Source: Hydrogenothermaceae bacterium
Lineage (GTDB): Bacteria; Aquificota; Aquificia; Aquificales; Hydrogenothermaceae
DNA length: 5,660 nt
Assembly (NCBI GenBank): GCA_027052485.1
Contig: JALUFA010000037.1
Location: 1 to 5,660 of the forward strand
Reading direction: 5' to 3'
A model generated the notes under the pieces. The model searched no databases. It was not told where the DNA came from and saw only the letters and a program-made list of their open reading frames with translations. Positions 1 through 4,380 of the stretch are shown piece by piece. Position 1 is the stretch's first letter. Every line of letters begins with the position of its first letter. Both the position numbers and the translations under genes were made by a program.

Positions 1-1
1 A

Positions 2-130
2 CTTCCAAGGATTTGTGAGAATCCTTTTGCTTATAAGGCTATTGCTATCTATGAACAATACTACCAAGGCATGAAGAAATTACAAATACTAGTTTTTCCA
101 AAGGAAAGCGAGACTCCTAAAGAGGAGTAA
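2..130 (+). CDS. C-terminal end of an unidentified protein (5' truncated by window)
   Basis: An open frame enters from the left edge and ends at TAA (128-130), giving the last 42 residues of a protein. The visible part is moderately charged, with aromatic residues in the first half (AYKAIAIYEQYYQG), a short hydrophobic strand (LQILVF), and a Lys/Glu-rich tail ending PKEE. I do not recognise the family. The stop overlaps the next gene's ATG by one base (TAATG), the usual sign of translational coupling in an operon, so this is probably a real gene and not chance. The frame has no stop between the window edge and position 128. Function cannot be assigned from this fragment. Confidence 0.6.
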   Translation, partial: LPRICENPFAYKAIAIYEQYYQGMKKLQILVFPKESETPKEE

Positions 131-879
131 TGCTAAGCAAAAAAATAAGAGAGTTAATTGATAAAGCAGATATCCTTTTAATTGTTGAGGATGCTAGAAT
201 ACCTTTTAAGAATAAGGAAATAGAAGAATATGCAAAAAAGAAAGGGAAAAAGATAATATATGTATTAAATAAATCTGATTTGGTACCAAAAGAGTTTTTG
301 GAAAAAGCTAAGGAAGAAATCTCAAAAGAGTACCCAGTTGTTGCCTTTTCAGCCACAAAAAAAGAAGGCGTAAGAGAGCTTATGGATATCCTTAACAAGA
401 TAGCCGATAAAAAAAAACTGGTAAAGGTAGGTATTGTAGGATACCCAAACGTTGGAAAGTCTTCGCTTATAAACTCTCTAAAAAAGAAAAACATAACCAC
501 CACTTCTCCTAAACCCGGGATGACCCGAGGAAAGCAGCTCATAAAGTTAACAGATAGAATTTTTCTGATAGACACTCCGGGGATAATTACCCTTGAACTA
601 CCAGACGACCTAGCTTTGAAAGGTTCATGGATACCAGACCGACTTGAAGACCCTGTAGAGGTTGCAATAAGACTTTTAGAAAAGATTATTGAAAAATCTC
701 CTAAGGCTTTAGAAGAGCTATATAAGATAAAACCTGACAAGGACCCGGTAAAAACCCTTGAAGAAATTGGTAATAAACTTAACTATAAAGTAAAAGGCGG
801 AGAGATAGATTACGAAAGAACAGCAAGAAAGATTTTGTGGGACTGGTTAAAGGGGTACCTAAAGGCCTACTGGCTTTAA
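130..879 (+). CDS. Circularly permuted ribosome-biogenesis GTPase, RbgA/YlqF family
   Basis: A 249-residue GTPase whose motifs come in permuted order: G4 NKSD (47-50), G5 SAT (74-76), G1/Walker A GYPNVGKSS (104-112), G2 within PGMTRG (129-134) and G3 DTPG (148-151). This order defines the YlqF/YawG superfamily; RbgA drives late 50S subunit assembly. The C-terminal 90 or so residues (from about 160) form the helical accessory region, which starts with LPDDLALKGS and continues with IPDRLEDPVEVAIRLLEKI. B. subtilis RbgA is about 280 residues and begins with a WFPGHM segment. That segment is missing here, and an in-frame TAA at 118-120 rules out a longer start. The start ATG overlaps the upstream stop, and a GAGGAG lies only 2 bases before it, so translation probably relies on coupling. 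The family call is firm; the exact ribosomal target and orthology to rbgA are inferred. The N-terminus resembles archaeal-type members of the superfamily. Confidence 0.9.
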   Translation: MLSKKIRELIDKADILLIVEDARIPFKNKEIEEYAKKKGKKIIYVLNKSDLVPKEFLEKAKEEISKEYPVVAFSATKKEGVRELMDILNKIADKKKLVKVGIVGYPNVGKSSLINSLKKKNITTTSPKPGMTRGKQLIKLTDRIFLIDTPGIITLELPDDLALKGSWIPDRLEDPVEVAIRLLEKIIEKSPKALEELYKIKPDKDPVKTLEEIGNKLNYKVKGGEIDYERTARKILWDWLKGYLKAYWL

Positions 880-881
880 CT

Positions 882-886
882 GGAGG
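882..886 (+). promoter_or_regulatory. Ribosome binding site of dnaX
   Basis: GGAGG sits 8 bases before GTG at 895, an ideal distance. This supports the GTG start. The protein then opens MAYLSFARKYRP, which matches the usual DnaX N-terminus. Confidence 0.8.
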
Positions 887-894
887 TTTTAACT

Positions 895-2358
895 GTGGCT
901 TACTTAAGTTTTGCTAGGAAGTACCGTCCAAAGGACTTTTCTTCAGTAATAGGTCAAAAGCACGTCGTTAAAACGTTAAAGAATGCCATAAAGCTAGGAC
1001 GGATTTCCCACGCTTACATATTTGCAGGTCCCAGAGGTGTTGGTAAAACTACAATAGCCCGTATTTTGACAAAATGTCTTAACTGTAAAGAGGGTATAAC
1101 AGACCAGCCATGTGGAGTCTGTGAAAACTGCTTGGAGATTGATAAAGGTTCTTTTCCTGATATGTATGAAATTGATGCTGCTTCAAACAGGGGTATAGAT
1201 GATATCAGAAACATAAAGGAAGGGGTAAACTACGCGCCGATAAAAGGGCGCTACAAGACCTATATTATTGATGAAGCCCACATGCTAACAAGAGAGGCTT
1301 TTAATGCCCTTTTAAAGACCCTTGAAGAGCCTCCTCCAAACACAGTATTTATCCTTGCAACAACAGAGCTCCACAAAATCCCTGAAACAATCAAATCCCG
1401 ATGTCAAGCGTTCCTGTTTAAGCCTCCAACAGAAGAGGAGATAAAAGAGTACCTAAAAAAGATTTTAGAAAATGAAGGTATACCTTACGAAGAAGAAGCA
1501 CTTTTATTGATTGCTAGATACAGTAAAGGCGGTGTTAGAGATGCGGCAAGTCTGTTAGACCAGGTTGTAACGTACTCAGATGGAAATGTCAGCGTAAAAG
1601 CTGTAGAAGAACTTTTAGGTATTGTGTCTGATGAGTATATAAACAGTTTCTTAACGCTTATAAAAGAAAAGAATATAAAGGAATTGATAAAACAGTTTCA
1701 AAAACTCTACAGAGAAGGCGTAGACCTTAATATCTTCTGGAAGCAGCTTCTAGACAAAATCCATGAAGCCCTTGTTGAAGTATCTTTAGGGAAAGAACAT
1801 CCTATCTTTACAGAAGAAGATATAAAAGATTTGATTTACATAGAGTCTATCTTTAGGAAAGCCTTTCAAGAGGCCTCATCCTCTGAAGAGCCTAAAAATC
1901 TTTACGAGTTAACCCTTTTAAAGCTTAACTACATAAAAGACTTAAAGTCTATTGAAGAGCTATTAAAGTCTGGTGTATCCATTTCAAAAAAAGCTACTAC
2001 TGTTGAAAAAACATCAACTCAAGAAGAAGCTACCGAGCCAAAAAAGAAAGCAGACAGTATTGAGCTTGCTATACAGAAGGTCGCAAAAGATGCAGGTAAA
2101 ATCATAGCAGCGGCGCTAAAGAAAACAAAAATAGAAGACCACGGAAACAACATTACAATTTTCTGTGATGATAAGTTGCTACAGATACTCCAGTCAAAAC
2201 TTGATGTACTGGAAAAGAGTTTTGGAAAACCTGTTAAGTTTGAGAAACTGCAGCTAAAAGAAACAAAGAAAAAATCGAAAAAGCGGGACGAAACGGTAGA
2301 TAAAGTGTTAGATTTATTTCAAGGAAAGATAATAACTTACAAAGAAGGAGGTCAATAA
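895..2358 (+). CDS. dnaX: DNA polymerase III clamp-loader subunit tau (possibly also gamma)
   Basis: A 487-residue AAA+ ATPase that forms the motor of the clamp loader, which places the beta sliding clamp on primed DNA. It opens with the DnaX signature ARKYRPKDFSSVIGQ. It has Walker A GPRGVGKT (45-52), a zinc module with Cys64, 73, 76 and 79, Walker B DEAH (126-129), a sensor 1 region (FILATTE, 152-158), the SRC motif (168-170) carrying the trans-acting Arg169, and sensor 2 GGVRDAASLLDQ with Arg215. The collar domain III runs to about residue 357. A Lys/Glu/Thr-rich linker follows (about 358-390), then a small folded C-terminal domain (about 391-487) that in tau proteins contacts helicase or polymerase. 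It is shorter than E. coli tau (643) and close to compact tau proteins. The start is GTG with a good ribosome site. Two -1 slippage heptamers lie in the linker (listed separately). The stop abuts ybaB, within the conserved dnaX-ybaB-recR cluster. Confidence 0.97.
   Translation: MAYLSFARKYRPKDFSSVIGQKHVVKTLKNAIKLGRISHAYIFAGPRGVGKTTIARILTKCLNCKEGITDQPCGVCENCLEIDKGSFPDMYEIDAASNRGIDDIRNIKEGVNYAPIKGRYKTYIIDEAHMLTREAFNALLKTLEEPPPNTVFILATTELHKIPETIKSRCQAFLFKPPTEEEIKEYLKKILENEGIPYEEEALLLIARYSKGGVRDAASLLDQVVTYSDGNVSVKAVEELLGIVSDEYINSFLTLIKEKNIKELIKQFQKLYREGVDLNIFWKQLLDKIHEALVEVSLGKEHPIFTEEDIKDLIYIESIFRKAFQEASSSEEPKNLYELTLLKLNYIKDLKSIEELLKSGVSISKKATTVEKTSTQEEATEPKKKADSIELAIQKVAKDAGKIIAAALKKTKIEDHGNNITIFCDDKLLQILQSKLDVLEKSFGKPVKFEKLQLKETKKKSKKRDETVDKVLDLFQGKIITYKEGGQ
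1986..2006 (+). other. Candidate slippage site 1 in dnaX (A AAA AAA)
   Basis: In dnaX reading phase the codons are tcA AAA AAA gct, a seven-A run (1986-1992) at residues K365-K366. After a -1 slip the ribosome would read AGC TAC TAC TGT and stop at TGA (2004-2006), giving a product of about 370 residues that ends just past the collar domain. A homopolymeric run could also cause transcriptional slippage. I see no strong stimulatory stem directly downstream. This is a sequence-based candidate only. Confidence 0.3.
2040..2063 (+). other. Candidate programmed -1 frameshift site in dnaX (A AAA AAG)
   Basis: The phase is ccA AAA AAG aaa (heptamer 2040-2046, codons K383-K384), the same heptamer used in E. 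coli dnaX to make gamma. After a -1 slip the frame reads GAA AGC AGA CAG TAT and stops at TGA (2061-2063). The product would have about 389 residues: the complete ATPase and collar without the C-terminal tau domain. Upstream there is only a weak purine-rich stretch (AAGAAGAAG) as an internal Shine-Dalgarno stimulator. A possible stem (TTGCTAT at 2066-2072 with ATAGCAG at 2104-2110) is distant and weak. The same heptamer also occurs elsewhere in these Lys-rich genes, which lowers confidence. Confidence 0.4.
2345..2351 (+). promoter_or_regulatory. Ribosome binding site of ybaB inside the dnaX 3' end
   Basis: AAGGAGG lies within the last codons of dnaX (encoding the EGGQ end), 7 bases before ATG 2359. 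It is the strongest Shine-Dalgarno sequence in the window. This suggests high independent initiation on ybaB even though the dnaX stop abuts its start. Confidence 0.85.
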
Positions 2359-2682
2359 ATGTTTGGAAACCTTGGCGATATGATGAAGATGCTAAAAAAT
2401 ATGCAGGAGAATATGGAAAAGGCTAAAGAAGAACTAAAAAATGAAAGGATAGATGTAGAAGTTGGTGGAGGAATGGTAAAACTAACGGTTAACGGACTTG
2501 GAGAGGTAGTTTCTTTAGATATAGATAAATCTTTACTCTCTGAAGAAAACAAGGAAGTACTAGAAGACCTCATTGTTGCTGCGTTTGATGAAGCAAATAA
2601 GCGCTCAAGGGAAGTTATGGCAGAAAAGATGTCTAGTGTTGCAGGTCTTCCAAATCTTCCAGGATTAAATAATCTATTCTAA
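2359..2682 (+). CDS. ybaB: YbaB/EbfC family nucleoid-associated DNA-binding protein
   Basis: A small 107-residue protein of the YbaB/EbfC family. These form tweezer-like homodimers that bind DNA and associate with the nucleoid. It has the family layout: an N-terminal charged, Met-rich helix (MMKMLKNMQENMEKAKEEL, about 8-26), a central sheet with the typical VGGGMVKLTVNGLGEV segment (about 35-51), a second long helix (about 60-92), and the Gly/Pro/Leu-rich tail GLPNLPGLNNLF. Its length matches the usual 100-115 residues. Its ATG directly follows the dnaX TAA and its stop is one base before recR, the order found in many bacteria. The conserved position suggests a role linked to replication or RecFOR repair, but the precise function in this organism is unknown. 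Confidence 0.95.
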   Translation: MFGNLGDMMKMLKNMQENMEKAKEELKNERIDVEVGGGMVKLTVNGLGEVVSLDIDKSLLSEENKEVLEDLIVAAFDEANKRSREVMAEKMSSVAGLPNLPGLNNLF

Positions 2683-2683
2683 G

Positions 2684-3295
2684 ATGGAAAACAAAGCCCT
2701 TCCTAAAGCTTTACAGGATGCCATCGAACATATAGCCAAGCTTCCCGGTTATGGAGAAAGGTCAGCCCAGCGCTTTATAGAAAACCTGTTAAAACTTCCG
2801 AAGGCTGACTCAATCGGTACTATAAAAGCCTTACTTGAGATGGTAGACAAGATACATCCATGCAAGATATGTGGCCTTTTAACAGAGGAAGAGATATGCT
2901 CCATATGCTCCGATGAAACAAGGAACAGACAGGTTATAGCTGTTGTTGAAGAGTCTTTTGACGCGTACGCCATAGAGAAAACAGGTAAATTTAAAGGTCT
3001 GTACCACGTGCTCCATGGGAGGCTTTCTCCCCTTGAGGGTATCACTCCAGATAAACTAAACATAGACTCCTTACTAACAAGGGTGGAGGAAGAAAAACCA
3101 ACAGAGATAATCCTTGCAACAAATCCAACGGTAGAAGGAGAAGCTACGGCGACGTACCTTTATAAAGTGTTAAAAGATAAATACCCTGAACTTGAAATAT
3201 CAAGGCTGGCTTACGGTCTTCCGTTTGGGGCTACGCTAGAAAACGCAGATACATTTACCCTTTCACAGGCCATAGAACACAAAGTAAAACTCTAG
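2684..3295 (+). CDS. recR: Recombination mediator protein RecR
   Basis: A 203-residue RecR, the ring-forming partner of RecO (and RecF) that helps load RecA onto SSB-coated single-stranded DNA at gaps. Visible domains in order: a helix-hairpin-helix DNA-binding motif (LPGYGERSAQRF, 20-31), a zinc finger with Cys60, 63, 72 and 75 (CKIC ... CSIC), a TOPRIM domain starting VIAVVEESFDAYAIE (84-98) with the typical LHGRLSPLEGI (110-120), and the C-terminal Walker B-like region (GLPFGATLENADTFTL). Its length is normal for the family (about 200). No clear Shine-Dalgarno precedes ATG 2684; the nearest AGGA is about 19 bases away. The start lies one base after the ybaB stop, so translation probably depends on re-initiation by ribosomes finishing ybaB. 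A MarC-family gene follows after 11 bases. Confidence 0.97.
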   Translation: MENKALPKALQDAIEHIAKLPGYGERSAQRFIENLLKLPKADSIGTIKALLEMVDKIHPCKICGLLTEEEICSICSDETRNRQVIAVVEESFDAYAIEKTGKFKGLYHVLHGRLSPLEGITPDKLNIDSLLTRVEEEKPTEIILATNPTVEGEATATYLYKVLKDKYPELEISRLAYGLPFGATLENADTFTLSQAIEHKVKL

Positions 3296-3302
3296 AGGAG
3301 GG
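3296..3302 (+). promoter_or_regulatory. Ribosome binding site that selects the TTG start of the MarC-family gene
   Basis: AGGAGGG overlaps the end of recR (stop 3293-3295) and sits 4 bases before TTG 3307. The spacing is short but usable. In-frame alternatives TTG 3322 and GTG 3334 would lie 19 or more bases away and would cut into the first membrane segment, so 3307 is preferred. Confidence 0.65.
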
Positions 3303-3306
3303 AAGT

Positions 3307-3945
3307 TTGGAGCTTCTTTACTTGCAAAAGCTTGTGTACTTTACAGTAGGGCTTATTACTATTTTAAACCCCCTTGCAGCGGCAGCCATTATGGTTTCAC
3401 TACTTGGTTCAAAACCTTCAAAAGATGAGGTAGAGGGTGTAAGTAGGAAAGCATCTCTAACAGTATTTACTGCATCTGTTATAACCGTTTTTACAGGAGA
3501 TTTGATTTTTCGTGTATTTGGGATAAACCTTCCATCTATAAAGGTTATTGGTGGAATAGTACTACTAGTCTTAGCACTTGATATGATTCAAGGAAAAATC
3601 TCAAAAACAAAGCACTCTCAAAGTGAAAGTCAGGAAGCAAAAGAAAAAGAAGATATCTCAATTGTTCCTCTTGGGATACCTATATTATTTGGCCCTGGGG
3701 TAATAACTACCCTTATAGTCTTTAAAGTTAAAAATCCAGATACAGTTTCTCTAATTCTTTTGGTGTTTGCCATTTTTATATCATCTTTTGCTACGTACCT
3801 AGTGCTAAAAAATGGGTACTTATTAGTAAAAGTTCTTGGGATTACCGGACTGAAAATAGCAACTAGAATAATGGGGCTTATAGTTGGAGCTATTGCCGCT
3901 GAGTTTTTGGTAAGTGGAATAAAGAGTTTATGGATGGGGAGTTAA
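3307..3945 (+). CDS. MarC family integral membrane protein
   Basis: A 212-residue polytopic inner-membrane protein. Six hydrophobic segments are visible, at about 9-33, 50-71, 75-94, 121-140, 146-167 and 186-206. They are arranged as two halves of three, with a hydrophilic Lys/Glu/Ser-rich loop (about 97-117) between them. Family hallmarks are the first-helix NPLAA (21-25), the fourth-helix entry PLGIPILFGPGVITT (121-135), and the last-helix TRIMGLIVGAIAAEF (186-200). Its length matches MarC proteins (about 200-220). Despite the name (multiple antibiotic resistance locus), the family has no well-established substrate, and a drug-efflux role should not be assumed. It starts with TTG, 11 bases after recR, as the last gene of the unit. 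Its link to the DNA-repair genes is probably one of shared transcription. I see no GC-rich hairpin with a T-run after it. Confidence 0.88.
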   Translation: MELLYLQKLVYFTVGLITILNPLAAAAIMVSLLGSKPSKDEVEGVSRKASLTVFTASVITVFTGDLIFRVFGINLPSIKVIGGIVLLVLALDMIQGKISKTKHSQSESQEAKEKEDISIVPLGIPILFGPGVITTLIVFKVKNPDTVSLILLVFAIFISSFATYLVLKNGYLLVKVLGITGLKIATRIMGLIVGAIAAEFLVSGIKSLWMGS

Positions 3946-4090
3946 AAGGGTTTAGAGCTGAGGGAAGTTTTAAAGATATTTAAATAGCAAGCGTATAAAC
4001 AGTTTTTTCTTGTAAAGGATTTTGTATTAAAATTTTTGTATTAAAATTTTAATTAGATTTTATTTTTTATTTTGGAGGGAGAATTTAAAG
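3946..4090. other. AT-rich intergenic region between convergent MarC-family gene and tRNA-Glu
   Basis: These 145 bases separate the MarC-family stop from the 3' end of the oppositely oriented tRNA-Glu. I see no gene and no GC-rich intrinsic terminator on either strand. Weak structures are an AT-only hairpin (TTTAAA-GATA-TTTAAA, 3969-3984) and a possible CAAG/CTTG stem around a T6 run (3988-4012). The sequence is dominated by A and T, including the tandem repeat and palindrome listed separately. Transcripts from both sides must end here or run into each other. Confidence 0.6.
4021..4053. repeat. 14-base-period tandem repeat ending in a perfect palindrome
   Basis: TTTGTATTAAAATTTT occurs at 4021-4036 and again at 4035-4050, two copies with a 14-base period. 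The second copy runs into ATTAAAATTTTAAT (4040-4053), a perfect 14-base inverted repeat. The region is pure AT apart from two G bases. It may have arisen by replication slippage; a role in terminating the convergent transcripts is possible but unproven. Confidence 0.7.
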
Positions 4091-4165
<75 letters not shown>

Positions 4166-4175
4166 AAGTATTTAT

Positions 4176-4203
4176 ATTTTATCACAATTTTTAATTTTTT
4201 CAA
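4176..4203 (-). promoter_or_regulatory. Weak candidate promoter between the two tRNA genes
   Basis: On the - strand, TTGAAA (4203-4198), a 16-base spacer and TAAAAT (4181-4176) resemble a sigma70 promoter. It would start RNA near 4169, about four bases before mature tRNA-Glu. The spacer between the tRNAs is so AT-rich that a chance match is quite possible. Co-transcription from the stronger promoter upstream of tRNA-Lys explains the arrangement without it. Confidence 0.25.
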
Positions 4204-4204
4204 A

Positions 4205-4280
4205 TGGTGAGCCGCCCGGGGGTCGAACCCGGGACCACCGGTTTAAAAGACCGGTGCTCTACCGACTGAGCTAGCGGCTC
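4205..4280 (-). tRNA. tRNA-Lys (anticodon UUU), CCA encoded
   Basis: On the - strand this gives a complete 76-base tRNA. The acceptor stem is GAGCCGC/GCGGCTC (4274-4280 with 4209-4215), the D arm is GCTC-AGTCGGTA-GAGC, and the anticodon stem is CCGGT/ACCGG. The loop is CTTTTAA, with anticodon TTT at 4245-4247. The T arm is CCGGG-TTCGACC-CCCGG, and the discriminator A at 4208 is followed by a genomically encoded CCA (4205-4207). GC content is 50/76. It is the first tRNA after the promoter at 4301-4330 and has a hairpin-forming leader touching its 5' end. Lys codons AAA/AAG are abundant in this window, so this is a heavily used tRNA. Confidence 0.98.
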
Positions 4281-4296
4281 ATCCCTCAAAAGGGAT
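4281..4296. repeat. Perfect inverted repeat at the 5' end of tRNA-Lys
   Basis: ATCCCT (4281-4286), loop CAAA, AGGGAT (4291-4296): a six-pair hairpin that directly abuts the first base of mature tRNA-Lys. With the -10 box ending at 4301, transcription should begin around 4293-4296, so most or all of the hairpin would be in the tRNA leader. It could affect RNase P processing or be an operator-like site. No protein is known to me for this motif. Confidence 0.6.
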
Positions 4297-4300
4297 ATAT

Positions 4301-4330
4301 AGTATATATTACAAAGTTTGATTTTGTCAA
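4301..4330 (-). promoter_or_regulatory. sigma70-type promoter for the tRNA-Lys/tRNA-Glu unit
   Basis: On the - strand there is a perfect -35 TTGACA (4330-4325), an 18-base spacer and -10 TATACT (4306-4301). The predicted start near 4294 lies about 14 bases before tRNA-Lys. The near-consensus boxes fit a strong stable-RNA promoter. The next promoter on the opposite strand begins right beside it. Confidence 0.75.
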
Positions 4331-4346
4331 CACTTTTTTTTATTCT
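4318..4346 (+). promoter_or_regulatory. sigma70-type promoter for fabD-bioD
   Basis: -35 TTGATT (4318-4323), a 17-base spacer and -10 TATTCT (4341-4346) on the + strand predict a start near 4353 and a leader of about 28 bases before fabD. One base separates its -35 from the -35 of the divergent tRNA promoter (4325-4330), so two polymerases probably cannot bind at once. Confidence 0.6.
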
Positions 4347-4365
4347 AAATAAAACTTTAGGAAAT

Positions 4366-4371
4366 GGGAGG
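4366..4371 (+). promoter_or_regulatory. Ribosome binding site of fabD
   Basis: GGGAGG lies 9 bases before TTG 4381 and supports that non-ATG start. The ATG at 4364 is out of frame, and the family N-terminus (LAFVFPGQGSQ) begins three codons after the TTG. Confidence 0.75.
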
Positions 4372-4380
4372 TTTTGAGTA

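Noticed and set aside
235..241. In-phase A AAA AAG in the GTPase gene
   Set aside because: No biological reason for a frameshift product; explained by consecutive Lys codons.
117..740. Long - strand open frame of 207 codons opposite the GTPase gene
   Set aside because: Its protein is an unstructured Phe/Ser/Ile-rich reading of the antisense strand, while the + strand frame has all five GTPase motifs.
1014..1214. - strand open frame inside dnaX
   Set aside because: It is antisense to the Walker A and zinc-module region; no family features and no ribosome site.
1455..1461. Another in-phase A AAA AAG in dnaX (codons 188-189), with a -1 stop at 1473
   Set aside because: A slip here would truncate inside the AAA+ module and give a non-functional protein. 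It shows the heptamer also occurs by chance in Lys-rich genes, so it serves as a caution for the linker sites.
2352..2573. - strand open frame opposite ybaB
   Set aside because: Ser/Phe-rich antisense shadow of a clear YbaB gene.
2749..3063. - strand open frame opposite recR
   Set aside because: Antisense to conserved RecR motifs; no independent support.
3960..3970. GAGGGAAGTTT, an 11-base exact copy of the sequence at 3298-3308 before the MarC-family gene
   Set aside because: A purine-rich Shine-Dalgarno-like string; the downstream frame is not open, so the match is probably chance.
3930..3983. 17-codon frame overlapping the MarC-family stop (MDGELKGFRAEGSFKDI)
   Set aside because: Too short, no good ribosome site and no family match.
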